This document shows, piece by piece, positions 1 through 11,500 of a stretch of 64,000 nt of DNA. The stretch's first letter is position 1; each line of letters starts with the position of its first letter. Origin of the DNA: Hydractinia symbiolongicarpus (Eukaryota > Cnidaria > Hydrozoa > Anthoathecata > Hydractiniidae); NCBI RefSeq assembly GCF_029227915.1, contig NC_079885.1, positions 23,685,001 to 23,749,000 of the forward strand, in the 5' to 3' direction. The notes under the pieces were generated by a model. The model was given only the letters and a program-made list of their open reading frames with translations. It had not been told where the DNA came from and did not search any database. Position numbers and translations under genes: made by a program.

Positions 1-1000
1 AAATTTAACTTTACTGCAAATTAGAAAACATTTTCTTTGTGATACACTAATGAATGCAGGCCTAAATCTCTTCACAGATTAAGTTTACTTATTTTCTGTA
101 CTAAAAAAAGAAAGTAAACAGAATGAATTTAATAAGGATTTGACAATGGGCATTATGAATATTTCCAATTTTTTGATGAAATAATTATATATATACTCTC
201 CTGGTCAGGAAATTTGGTATGTTATTGGCAGTACTCCCTGCTTTGTAACAAAAGAAAGATTGGTTTAAACAATACTTAGCTGTGAACTCGTGTATTTTCC
301 AAACAAAGCATTGTGCAAGAACATTGTTTAGAAGGGTATTGCTTATTATTATTTTGTCTTGCTTGTTACCCAAGTCCCAGCTATTACCCAGCTATATTGA
401 AAAATTATAGTTAATTGTAGTAAAAAAATAGGTTAATTACTAAAAACTGCTTTTAAAAATGTCTAGCTTTAGATAGATGTCATTTATTTTTGTAGATCTC
501 TCTGCCTCTCCTAAAATCGAAAAACTTACTCCTGCTTTGGTTGTCAAGGGAAACTTGGATTTCCCAACAAATAGAATTAATTTATCTTGATCACGTGATT
601 TTGTTCAGCAAATTAAATTGGTTTATTTTGATCACATGATTTAAAATGTAAACAAACAAAAACACGCGGCTTTTCTCTGCAAAAAAGACACGCACGCTTT
701 ATAAGAATAAGGTTTTAAGAATATCAGGCTGGGATTTTAGGTTAAAAACAAAAGGTATTTTGTTTAGAACAATTCTCATAATAAACATGTAATATTTTCG
801 GCTATATCAAAGGAAAATAAAGACATCCACTTTGCCTGTTACAGACGGATCGAGAGAAAGACAGACAGAGATAATCGTTATTTTAAGTGTCCCAATTTTT
901 ATTGTCTAGAAAAGTTGAAAATGATGTGATCGAAGAATTTAAAAAACACAAGGTGTGTTTTTTATTATTTAAACCTATTATGTATACAAAATTTTAATTT
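1..1000. other. AT-rich stretch without a recognised gene
   Basis: I see no conserved coding region. Two short similar segments carrying CACGTGATT or CACATGATTT lie near 590 and 630, and AT-rich low-complexity sequence fills the rest. The short reading frames are not supported by any family resemblance. Confidence 0.5.
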
Positions 1001-1056
1001 TTATTGTTTTTACAAAAGTTTTTTTTGAGAAATAGAACTATTTTTTTATTATTACA

Positions 1057-1257
1057 GATAAATAAACCTGCAGTCTGGGCAGCTGATGTCAATGTGTTGG
1101 AAAAGCTAGGTTTAATAGAACAGGGACATATAGCATATCTAAAATCATTTTGTATGCCAAAAGGAAATGCTGGCCCACACGATCAAGTGGATCAGTATGT
1201 CAAAAGGAAAACAATGGAAGGTTATTACGTTAGGGTGGTTACATTATTACCTAACTG
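1057..1257 (+). CDS. possible orphan exon, unrecognised
   Basis: An acceptor-like pyrimidine/AT tract ending in TTACAG is followed by a 66-codon open frame that starts INKPAVWAADVNVLEKLG and ends LLPN before a stop. The residue mix (charged, balanced, with WAADVNVLEKLG and GPHDQVDQYVKR) looks like real protein rather than AT-rich noise. I do not recognise the family. It lies about 190 bases upstream of the Crypton-like pseudogene on the same strand, so it may belong to that decayed element or to an older gene broken by it. Confidence 0.25.
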
Positions 1258-1264
1258 ACTAACT

Positions 1265-1349
1265 AACCGGTTAGTATGAAAAATCCGATGATTTGATTGG
1301 TTTACGTCTTATTAAAACAGGGCTTTGTATGAAGCCATACTAACCGGTT
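1265..1349. repeat. short foldback element with 14-bp perfect arms
   Basis: The arm AACCGGTTAGTATG at 1265-1278 is mirrored exactly by CATACTAACCGGTT at 1336-1349, giving an 85-bp foldback. Each arm includes the palindrome AACCGGTT. It sits between the orphan exon-like frame and the Crypton-like pseudogene and may be a tiny MITE or a transposon end. No target-site duplication is obvious. Confidence 0.45.
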
Positions 1350-1448
1350 CGGGAAACCATTATGCATCACTATAGTGACCGTGCGTAAATTATAAATAGC
1401 GCATTAAAATGTAAACAAATAAAGTTTTTTTGTGCAACAATTTGAAGA

Positions 1449-2230
1449 TGGCTAGCGGTAAACGATTCTTCAATTCTTTTGACGATACCAACATTTCATT
1501 TGATCTTGGTGTACATTTTCAACTGCAGATTTTATCTGTGATGAAAACACAAATAAAAATATTGATCAGGAAATATCTAATTCTCTTTTACCCACAAAGG
1601 CAAAACAAACTATTTATAAAGACAAAAGTGACATAAAAGATTAAAATTATTTATTGCAGAAAATTACAAGAAAAACAACAGCGGAAGAGAAATAGAAAAC
1701 ATCCCAGCACGGGAGCTCGATGAAATATTATGCAGTTTTTTTTATGTACGCCAAGAAGTTTTACAAACTTTCTGGAAAATATGATGGTGACAACTATCAA
1801 CCTTCGTTAACAAGTTTCCAAAATTCTAAACAAAGGGCGTTGTCGGAAAAAGGGAGTAGAATGAACATAAAAGGAGGTGTAGAATTTGAACGAAGTAGAA
1901 AAGTTCTTGTCGCAAAGCACAAAAGACTAACTCAACAATGTCTTGGTAATAAACCAAATGAAACAAGACCACTGGAAGAACGTGAAATTGAAAGATTAAA
2001 AACGATGAAGTATTGGGACCTAAACGCCAGAACAAATACAAAGATTAATGTGGTGGTGTTTTATTGTTCATTTTGGCTATCGTGCTAGAGACGTCGATTT
2101 GGATGGGAATACTGAATATCTGGAGTGGGATACAGAACGAGGAAGCAAAGCAAGAACTGGAGAACTGATTGTCCTTCAAGCAACAGCAGTAGGTCAGGCC
2201 AAGGAATCATTCCGGCTTACCAACGCAAAT
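1449..2230 (+). pseudogene. Crypton-like tyrosine recombinase (DUF3504-type), decayed
   Basis: The conceptual product begins MASGKRFFNSFDD. It then shows an N-terminal-type segment with ELDEILCSFF, a DG..YQPSL run, SRKVLVAKHKRL and REIERLK, followed in a shifted frame by WWCFIVHFGYRARD and ERGSKARTGE. This order (SAM-like N-terminal core domain, then HFGxRARD and an E-R-x-T-K-x-RTGE-type motif) matches the domesticated and mobile Crypton / DUF3504 recombinases of animals. Known members continue with the catalytic R-H-R-Y region, which is missing or unrecognisable here. A stop at about 1635 and frame changes near 1730 and 2045 show that it is a dead copy. Intact Crypton enzymes insert DNA by tyrosine recombination; nothing suggests this copy is functional. 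Confidence 0.6.
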
Positions 2231-2233
2231 CGT

Positions 2234-2503
2234 TTAAAAGTCGGGTTTATAAAACTTTGATAAAATGAATGTTTTAATACAATTGGCAATGCCTGTGATA
2301 AGTATGTTCCTATACTTTTCTTGTTCAATATGTAATAACTCCTTTAGAGCATTCGAAAAACGACATATTGCTATATCATGTGACATTAAAGTATTCTTAA
2401 AACACCTTAGCCATTGTCCGCAACCTTCTACACATGGACTAGATAGTTTTTCGTGATAAATGTGAATTCTCGTTTTATTTGCGCGTTCCACAGATTGCAT
2501 CAT
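2234..2503 (-). pseudogene. SF3-helicase/ATPase-like fragment, decayed
   Basis: An 89-codon minus-strand frame contains CGQWLRCFKNTLM, FSNALKELLH and then KYRNILITGIANCIKTFIL. The last part resembles the beta strand plus Walker A (P-loop) of superfamily 3 helicase-like proteins that are often found as repeated fragments in cnidarian genomes (typical pattern KxRNxxxxGPxNCGKTxLL). Here the second P-loop glycine is replaced by isoleucine, so ATP binding would be lost. The frame ends at the 3' end of the oppositely oriented Crypton-like remnant. Whether it derives from a transposon or an old viral insertion cannot be told from this fragment. Confidence 0.35.
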
Positions 2504-3362
2504 TTTTCATCTCCCAAAGATAAAAAGTAACTCATATATTTTATGGAGCTTTTGCTTAAAATGAAAGCGGCTGGAGCTGATTTACCGCTAATTTTTTGCG
2601 TTTAGGGCAAGCTTAATAGTTCTGTTCTAACTTTTATATTTTTTTTAATTACTATGTTGGATATATCCAATAGGGATTTTTAGGTATACAGACTCCCACT
2701 TGTCGTCTCTTCAAGGGACTATTATTTATTTTTAGTATTCAATATATGCTTTCAAACATTTAAACCTCCTAGACGAATAACAAACTTTTAGTGTGTGGGT
2801 AAAGGATTTTCAAAGAAGGATTTACTATTCACAAAGTGTCCAGAACAAACTCTGCTATGAGCATTCGGAGTCTAAGGGTTTACCCTTAGCATCCACACGA
2901 TTAATAAGACTAATCAATTTATCACGGCGAATAGGAGCTTTCCTTGCAGTGGGAATGGGTATAATTTGAATGGGGGATCACAAGAACAATCTTCATAACC
3001 ATTTCCATCACAGCTCATACTATGAATTAATTTCTATTTTTCAGGCTTTCTTGAACCATTTTTGCAGTTCTTTACGACGCAAAAATAAGAAGTAGTCATC
3101 TCTTCGAGCTTTTTAAAAATCAAAAACAGTCCACACTGAAAAAAAGCGGCTGCTAATAACAAAACAGCTCAAATCTTTCGTGCGCACGTTACATGCACCC
3201 AATTAAAAACACACGAAACTTTAAACAGTGGGATTGTAAAAGTGTGTATTGACATTTCACATCTAACATGAACATGTTATGGAAACTTGATAACAACAAT
3301 TTTGACTCGCATTAAAAAAGCACCAACTGGCTGTCAATGTCGAAAGAAATACCATATACTTT
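2504..3362. other. intergenic, no gene recognised
   Basis: No long or family-like reading frame is present. The sequence is AT-rich without obvious tandem repeats. Confidence 0.5.
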
Positions 3363-3935
3363 ATTCGGAGAAACTTTCGCGAGTCCAAAAACTCGCGAAA
3401 TTTTTTGGATAAATTTTCGCGAATCTACAAATTAAAAAATTTTCGCGAGATAAATTTTCGCGAAATCTGAAATGAGAAAGTTTTGGCGAGATAAAATTTA
3501 GCGATTGGTGATTTTTTATGTTCTTATAAAAAAAGTGGCCTATATTTCTTATGATAGAAAAGTGTTTTTTAACGATATAATTTTCTTTCCAATGTATGTA
3601 AAAACTTCTATTTACAAATTGGGTTCATCGTCAAAAACAGATCAAACGCATTTCTAGGCTCGTTTTCTTCCGGCTCCCACGCATCGTCGTCATTGTCTTC
3701 TTCTCTAAGTTTATCTCGTTCCCAGCGCCAGTTGTCTCTTTTTTCTATCGGGAGGGCGAGCCAATTAAGGGCAAGTCAAGAAATAACTTTTAAAACCAGC
3801 AATTTTTTTTTAAAATTTTAGTGGATAAACTTTCGCTAATGGCCATTTTTGAAAGTTTCGCGAGACAAAGTTTCGCGAAAAAGGCCAAAAAACGCGAAAT
3901 TCGCGAAAGTTTCTCTCGCGAAATTTTCTCCGAAT
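3363..3935. mobile_element. 573-bp TIR element with TCGCGA-rich termini
   Basis: The left end ATTCGGAGAAACTTTCGCGA is mirrored at the right end by CTCGCGAAATTTTCTCCGAA. Multiple internal copies of TTTCGCGA/TCGCGAAA lie near both ends (about 3375-3480 and 3850-3930), so the termini are long and repeat-rich. The length and lack of a transposase suggest a non-autonomous DNA transposon. A coding fragment on the minus strand is embedded in it. A related short piece (TTTAGCGAAAATTTCTCTCGC) is seen at about 58135. Confidence 0.6.
3608..3752 (-). pseudogene. acidic C-terminal coding fragment inside the TIR element
   Basis: Read on the minus strand, the segment gives NWRWERDKLREEDNDDDA, then WEPEENEPRNAFDLFLTMNP and a stop at 3608-3610. 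The acidic, tryptophan-containing composition and a clean stop look like the authentic C-terminus of a protein. No start or upstream exon is visible within the element. It may be the tail of the parental transposon's own ORF or a captured host exon; I cannot name the family. Confidence 0.4.
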
Positions 3936-4574
3936 CTCGGACTTACGTAAAACCTTTCTCAATTTAGTTTCCACAGCTAAACATCATTGCAGTACATGAA
4001 ATCTCAAATGGTTTTAAATAAACTGGTTGTGCCTTTGTAGCAACGGCTACAGAAAAAATGGCTTTATTGATCTTTTCTGGCTGTACTTATTGTTAGTATT
4101 ACGTGTTATTTATTTTAAGTATTTAACTATTTAAAAAATATAGAAACCTACCTAAGTCTGGCATGAATAAATTATGTTTTGTTTTTACGGCGTCTTAAAA
4201 AGGTTTAAAAACTGTCAACTGATCTCACTTTCACGCTGTGAAACTCAATAAATCTCTTTCTTCAAAACAAAATAGTTCAAATATCTTCATTAACGTTGTA
4301 ACAACTTCGAAGTTTGTCGGATGATTTTGGAAGTATATAACGATATGTCGTTTTGCAATTCACATCGAAATGATATTCTGTCGTATAACGTAAGTCTCGT
4401 TTTGTTGTTATTATCACTGTCGATTTTGTCGTCGTTATTGTTGTTGTTGCAGCCGGTTTTGTTTTTATTATTTCTTAATAAATAAATTTTAGATTCTACA
4501 TTTACCTCCTGAGTCGTATGTCAAACTTTCTCTTGTTTTTTAAAAGTGCTTTTAATAATTAAGATTACCTAAAA

Positions 4575-4683
4575 CTAGTCGTTAGCCCGTGGAAAAATCC
4601 ACGGTTCGCCCGTCGCAGCTAAGCTACCATTTTGCTTGACGGACGGACGGACGGACGGACGTACACGGGCATTATAATATAGA
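4575..4683 (-). mobile_element. mini-Helitron (non-autonomous), 109 bp
   Basis: Read on the minus strand the element begins TCTATATTATAAT, ends CGACTAG, and lies between A and T. A hairpin (CCGTGG / CCACGG with an AT-rich loop) lies about ten bases before the CTAG end. A 5' TC, a 3' CTRR, a subterminal hairpin and A/T flanks without target duplication are the hallmarks of Helitrons. The inside contains a short GACG tandem run (about 4638-4662). Confidence 0.65.
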
Positions 4684-5602
4684 TTAACCAATTAGAACTG
4701 TAGCTGCTTTTACATTTTCCTTTTCCTCCCTCTTCCCTTTTTCAATAAGGTACAATTATTTTGAAAATTATGATCCTGTTGTTTCAGTTGTTTCCGTTGC
4801 TCCAATATTTACTGATATATAACTATTTTATTAAGAGAACAAAAAGGTTTTAATAAACAATGAAGTTTACAATTGATTTAATAATTATTGAAGTTTGTGT
4901 TAAAAAAAACTAGAAATAGTAATAAAGGAGGTGAAATGGAAAAAGAATTTAAAATTTATACCATCTGCTTTAAAACATCTAGAGAAAAAAGAAAGAGACG
5001 AAGTGTTATACATTACACTACGTACATTTCTAAAGCTATCTAGCGCACATCAAAAGTAAGAATACAATTTGGTAACATAAAAGGAATCAAAAATTCTTCC
5101 TTTCCATCTTGGTTTGTTACATAGATTTTGGTCTTCTTGTGGCAATGGATGAGGTATATTTACGTTCTAATACTGATATTCTTGCAGTCGTAATTATAGC
5201 CGAAATATAGGGAAAATGTCAAAGTTTGTAGTATGTACTATCTACACGTATATAATTGCCACAAAGCTTCTTTGAGATAGAAACGGCATAGATATATATT
5301 AGAATTCTTGCGCAGGCCAAGAAGATAAAAGGCGCGCGAAAATAAAAATGGCGCCAAAATAAACGGAATAAAGGTGTCAAAAATAATTTAGTTGGAAAGT
5401 CTCTAAATGTGGTAACATGTTTGATGGAACCAGTTTGTGCTAATTGGATACCGAAACCATTTTTCTTTTCTGTTTTCTCTTTTCTTGACCATGTCCACAC
5501 GTATTCTCATCGATATTAGCAACCTTATGCAATAATGTTTAGGACGGGAAGAAGTTGACGTCGTTGAACGTCCCGTCGTAAAAACGGCCGTCGTGATCTC
5601 CA
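4684..5602. other. intergenic, no gene recognised
   Basis: The short minus-strand frames at 5219-5720 overlap the transposase pseudogene on the opposite strand or are low complexity; none is convincing. Confidence 0.4.
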
Positions 5603-6480
5603 ATGTTAAGAAATTCGCTAAAAACGTATTTTCGAGATAGTAGAAATACACTTTTGCGTGCGTATGGCCAAGACTTAATTTCAGATGAAGAATCTTTCTT
5701 ACTTTACGATTCAAACACAACTAAAAAACCCGATTTTCCGTTTTGGAAGTATAGAAATTTTGATTTGGATGCAATGACAGATGCTGACTGCCCTTCAGAA
5801 TTTAGATTATACGGAGACGATATATATATCAACTCGCTGATTAACTCAACAATCCTAAAGAATTTATGTCTTACAATTGCTGTATTTTTAACGGTATCAA
5901 ACCATTTTGTGTTTTTTTAAAAGATTTGCTTATTCTTCAAGGCATTCTGATCTTATTTCACGCTCTGCAAGGCCTGTTCTAAAGCTGTGCATAATACCCA
6001 GTACCATATGGATGGCATATACAAGAATTACCACTACTTATTTTTCTCACTCAACCAAGCCTGGCTTGCTCCAGATAAACTTAACTCTTATGCCGATACT
6101 ATACACACTAAAGGAGCACTCCTTGATTTATGCTGGGGTTTCATTAAAATGGTACTTTGAGACCAGTTTGTTGCCCAGGTCAAGATCAGCTAGTTTTGTA
6201 TAACGGACAAGGAAGGGTACATGGGATAAAATTCCAATCAGTTTTGGCCCTAAACTGGCTAATTGCTATTAAAAATCCCGTCGCCGATGCGCTCCCGTTC
6301 TCCCTGCCTAAGGTAGCATTAGCTTCCTTATGACCGCATACATCTCCGTAATACTTTGTGTAGCAATCATCTTCGTTCGACAGTTTATAAAACTTTATTC
6401 GATTGAAGCTATTCTGCCTCGTGTATCTAGGGAGTCTCTGGGATTTGAGGGGATTCCTTGGTATCACTAGGCTTTTTCAG
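5603..6480 (+). pseudogene. PIF/Harbinger-type DDE transposase pseudogene
   Basis: The first frame carries TLLRAYGQDLISDEESFLLY and the DFPFWKYRNFDLDAMTD and CPSEFRLYGDDIY segments of the cnidarian DDE_Tnp_4 / PIF-Harbinger nuclease N-terminus. After a frame change the region at about 5918 gives KRFAY..RHSDLI..RARPVLKLC. Near 6088-6150 YADTIHTKGALLDLCWGFI corresponds to the segment holding the first catalytic Asp (normally CWGFxDGT), which is lost here. Near 6178-6260 GQDQLVLYNGQGRVHGIKFQ follows in another frame. Several frameshifts and stops mean no active enzyme. Family members cut and paste DNA with a DDE triad and usually leave TWA target duplications; I did not find matching TIRs for this copy. 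Confidence 0.65.
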
Positions 6481-7177
6481 CATTTGAGGTAGAGTAAGGC
6501 GATAGAGGGTACCAGTAATTGCGAAGCAGAAGCTAATTTTCTGGGATATGTGATACTCAAGCTACCGGATCTTATTACCTATTCTAGACCGTACCTGTGC
6601 TCACACGCAAGGAATGGAGTCGACATTTGTTCAAATCTCACTACGGTGAATTTTCTAAAAAAAATGTTTTCAAATTAGATCTTGTAAACAGCTTTCTTAA
6701 CAACGATTAGGGAAGGTTTGGGAACGAGTTTGAATCTGTGACGTTGCAGCCTAATTTGTAACATTAATAGTTAGTTACGTAGTCGAGATTTTTAATGTCC
6801 ATAAAAGATAGCTTTTTTGAACGTATTGTCGTTCATCATCCTTCTTTCTACGTAAACGTTATCTTTGCGGCCAGGGTTTATGTATGTAATATCCGATATA
6901 TCAGAAGCATCGCTTAACCATTCTTAATCATCATCCATCAGTGTGTACGCTTACCTTCTTTGTCTTTCGATATACTTGATCCTTAACTTGTACCGTACCG
7001 GTTTATCCGGTGATGACATATTTCTTTTTCCCTGAACTGTGAGATAATGCTTTTTTCGGAGTCGGTAAAGTTTCCTTTCTTCGATCCCTTTCTTCTTTTA
7101 TAATGCATTTAAATTATGGTATCCGAGCAAAGCAATCAAAAACAGCAAGTAACCAGTAATTTAAAAAAAACTTTATT
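6481..7177. other. intergenic, possible transposase tail then nothing recognised
   Basis: Up to about 6570 a weak resemblance to the C-terminal part of the Harbinger-type transposase (VRVPV followed by an aromatic-rich stretch) may continue in a broken frame. Beyond that I see no gene. Confidence 0.3.
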
Positions 7178-7250
7178 CACAAGCTACCGGCTAGCCCTTT
7201 ATTAATAATACCCGTATTTATTTCTCTCTACACAAAATGGTGACACTGTA
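7178..7250 (+). mobile_element. mini-Helitron remnants, 3' end abutting a 5' end
   Basis: A 3'-terminus-like string CAAGCTACCGGCTAG ends at 7194. It is followed by TTATTAATAATACCCGTATT and CACAAAATGGTGACACTGTA, which match the 5' part of the mini-Helitrons elsewhere in the window. This looks like two degraded, adjacent copies. Confidence 0.35.
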
Positions 7251-7434
7251 GCGATAGATGTCTCTGAACGATTTTATAGCTGTGCTACAAACTATAATCT
7301 CTCTATTTGTTTTTCAGTAAACTGCTCTGTTAGGTAGTTTCACCCACGATGCGCGATTTTTTTCCTTCGATGACTTAAATAATAGATAGTTTTTACAAAA
7401 AGGCAGTGCACAAGAACCCATTGCGCTAATTTAA

Positions 7435-8504
7435 GGTGTGAGTAAGGGAAAGAAGTGCTATGTATTAAAAATCGTGAAACCAAAATTGAATGGTGGTCAA
7501 TGCATTAACATAGTTATATTCCAAAAGCATATAAAATTATCTAATCAATAATCTAAACATTTTTTGAAAAAAAAATCTTAGATCATAAAAAAACGCTTTA
7601 AAAAAATGACCCCTTGTTTAGAAAATTTGTTCCATTTACAAAACTAGAAGATTTTCATACATTTTGTTTACAATTTTGTGTTCGCTATACATTTATCTCA
7701 AGAGCATTTTTGAATTATGCTTTGAATGTTTTTATTTTTAGAGATATTTCCCATCAAAGTTTAGTGCGAAATTATTCACGGCCTTTCGTCACAAAAAGTT
7801 TCATAAATCGAGTTGGTTTACATTCGCACCTTAATTCAAAGAAGCACCCGAAATGTATCATTTCTTTACAAAAAAAATCACCCCCCCCCCCTACTCAAAG
7901 CTTTTATTGTTTTGTAAATGGAGTTTAAAACGTATGCTATGCTCTCTGAAAAAATGAACTCTATGAATAATAAGAGTTTTAAAGATTTTTTAAAAGCTCA
8001 TTATTTTCTGTATAATTCATTCGTCGCCATAGTAACATATATATTTTTAACACTTTCTGTATAATGTGCATATGTCTACTTACTTCCACACTTTGATAAT
8101 AATGAAACAAGATGGGTAAGATAACAAATAATAAGAAGAAAGGACACAGATGATAAAGGTAAAAAAATGAAAAAATATATAACAAAATTCCACATAAAAA
8201 TAACGAATGCTTTTTTATAATCTTTTGTGACGGTAATTTCATTATCATAAAAGTTCGCTCGTCTAAAGGTGAGTAAAAAATATTCTCAAGATGACATATT
8301 TATGAACATTCAGAAATGTGTTTTTTTGAGTACAATAAGTTATGTGTGCTATGAATGTAAAGTAGTTTTTTTGAATAAAGACATTCTTTCAGATTATTTT
8401 ATTTTTTTTTTCTTTTCCATCAAAAAAGCTCGTATTCGATTCTATACGAATGTGTAAAACAAATTTTTTTTGAAAAAAATAAGATTTTTTCCCTTACTCA
8501 CACT
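7435..8504. mobile_element. TTAA-flanked inverted-repeat element, 1.07 kb, no transposase
   Basis: GGTGTGAGTAAGGGAAA at 7435 is mirrored by TTTCCCTTACTCACACT ending at 8504. Both sides carry TTAA (7431-7434 and 8505-8508). TTAA duplications are typical of piggyBac-type insertion, although the terminal bases are not the usual CCY. The interior is very AT-rich, with a run of C at about 7880, and has only short unsupported frames. I call it a non-autonomous DNA transposon. Confidence 0.5.
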
Positions 8505-8508
8505 TTAA

Positions 8509-11500
8509 AAAGCATCCATTTCAATTAATTTCAATTCTATTATTTTTAAGATATTGAGATTTAATCTTTGTAAACAAATCAAATTTATGAGAAGAAACTT
8601 AAAAAGAAATCTGTTTCATATTTTTCCTTGTTTTTCTGTCCAAAATTTCATATCTTTATTTAAAATAAATATTATATGACTTAAATAGGCTTTCCAATGA
8701 TATGAAAATCAAAAATAGCCAAAAATAACGAAAAAAATCGAGCTTTCAAATTGAAGTTATATAAACTATTTTTTCACAGGAGGTATGCTTTAACGCTCAA
8801 AAACTCTTCGAAGATAAGCAGTGTATTAGCCTCACACGGCTTCTTCCTTCTTGTCGGTTGCGGTTATAGTTAATAGAGAACAATTAAGACGCACCTAAGC
8901 TAAAAGGTCATTTCCTTTTTGTCATTTCATACATTAAATGCAATTGCTAGCACAAAAGAAAGTATTTCTGTGGCACGTTATATTACCATAGAAGCAATAT
9001 GTAATGGATATGACACTAATTCACATGTGTTTGATGATTTGACAACGAAATGGTTAACTGTGTCTCAAACTTTAACATACGTTTCTTAAAAATACAGACA
9101 TTTTGAACGAGTGCACTGTTCAAAGTTGTACAGGATGGTTTTCCACAGTTTGGTAAGAACTTCCTACACTTTAATTTTATAAAACCTAACTTGAAGTCAG
9201 GCTTGGTTTATGCTATGTTTTTAAAATTCGTAACACATCTGTATTTATGGTACTTGTGTTTTATGTTAACCGTTTCTGTTTTATGTGCGCACTATTAAGC
9301 TTCCAAACTACCATAAGAAGGTTTTTTTAGGAATAATTTCTTAAATAATTGTTTCTTTTAATGATAATAATTTCTGTTTGAACACTTATAGCAACAAAAT
9401 ATAAGATAACCTTTTGGGAACATTTAAATCACAGACAGGCTAGACACATGATGTTATTTTTATAATCTAGAACAAAATCCTAGTTGAGTATGGTTTTACT
9501 ATGTTCTTTTTTTTTAGCAGAACCTTAACCTCTACGTTCTGTAGGTTCTTATAACAAACATGCAGTTAGTAAAGAGCGACTAAATTATGCGCAAGTGCCT
9601 TTCGCCAACTACAATTTTTAGCCGACTTTTTCACCAATAACATAAAGAGCCAGTCTCTAGGATGAAAGCTAAGAACATTAAACTTAACTTACTTTTAGGT
9701 TTTCATAGGTATAGACACGTTATAACGTCATAAAAAACCATACTTTTTGTGTTCAACCTGAGTCCTGAAAACTCATAGAGCCTGGAGCCCGTTTTACTTA
9801 AAATGCTTTGAAACTTTTCATTTTAACAAAAAAACATAAGAAATATCTCTAATTTTAGCCTCATATTTCTTGTAAACGTGCTTTTATATATATAAAAAAA
9901 ATCGTAGTCAATAAATACCAAAGTGCATTGAAATTTAGAATTATTACAAGATTGTGATTTAACTCTTAGACCCCGATGTACGCAAACTCGGCGTCTCAGT
10001 AAGGCTGAAATACCGACGTGTCGGCTATTAGCTATAACTCGTGATGACTTAACTTTGAGATATCACAATGGAGGTCAATATGACAAAATTAAATTTCTAT
10101 TCGGTAGTGCTTTGGTTCACCAACTTTGAGGTGGGAGGCGGCTAGGGGCGAACAATAATGGAAATTTGGGGTTCTTCGTAAAAAATGGTGTGAAGTCTAA
10201 AAGTTAAACATTTGTTTAATAAACTAATTATAATAGTTAAAAAGTTTGTATCATGTTGATATTTTACAACTTATCGAGCGCTAATAACTTAAAAAACATA
10301 ACCGGATATTACCCGGAAATACCATAGGTTAAAAGAAACAACACATCACATAAAATACTTGTAATGCCTTTCGTTCATGAGGTCATTGTCCAGACAATGG
10401 CGTCACACTGGGTTGTCAGAATAAATTGTTTATGAACGTTCGTTATGCTTGTGTTTAAAAGCACGGTCAACTAAATAAAATTAAAAACATTTTATAACCA
10501 CTTTGATATCTGCTTATATTCTATCAAAACAACAACAAAAATTCACTCACGTACGAATGTTTGTGAAATTGTTGTTAAATATAAAATATATTTTGTTCAT
10601 CCGTTCATTTATTCACAACATGATAGACTTATAGAGGGAATTTACGAAGAAGTTTGCTTAAAAAGATTATGAGGTACCTGAAACAAGTAAGCGTAAATAT
10701 TTGTTTGTTTGTTTGTTTGTTTTTATTTATTTTGCGTATTGTGATATTACCTTTTCGGTTTAACCGTCGTCCGCTCTTATATTTTTTACATTTTTACAAC
10801 CAACCTGTTTCCGGACATACTCTTAACACCCATGCAGCTCCATAGTGTAATGAACGGCTGGTGTAATACTGCTCGCGAATACTGCTCTTTTAACGAATAT
10901 TTGTCTTGTTAAAGTTATCTTAATATTTAAGACAAAATGATTTGTAAATGCATATAGGTATTGAAAATTCATAATTGCAGTATATTTCATTTTTTTATGA
11001 TAGTGGACGAAATGTAATAAGATTACATTAATAAGATTATTAATAACATTACTGATAATACGCCAGTAACCCACTCTCTTTTTCTTTGCGTTGTTAAATT
11101 TTTGCGGTGCAAATTATTTTTACTTAAGCAAGCGTTTCATTAACTAAGTCCGTTAGTCCGGTATCAATTTAAACACGGGGTGAAGGTGGGGGGGGACAAA
11201 ATAAATACGAATATATCAAATTATGTGATAGCCCGATGTAATGTTGATGATGGTAAATAGTTAAAAATTAATAACAAGCAGGTGACCTGTTTGTTTTATG
11301 TCTTTTTCACCGTTGATTAAATCATTTCGTTTTAATATTTTAACATGTCAAAAGACAAAAAGCGAAATATCCAACTCGCAATTCTATGACTTTAAATAAA
11401 TATTTCACAGTTAAATACTTCACTGCTAACATATTTTGGCTTCTTCTCAAATACACTTTGTAAAGGGAGCTACAACTTTTTTCAATAGGATATATTCCAA

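Noticed and set aside
7979-8457. short hydrophobic frames on both strands
   Set aside because: They fall inside the AT-rich interior of the TTAA-flanked element and reflect poly-A/T composition.
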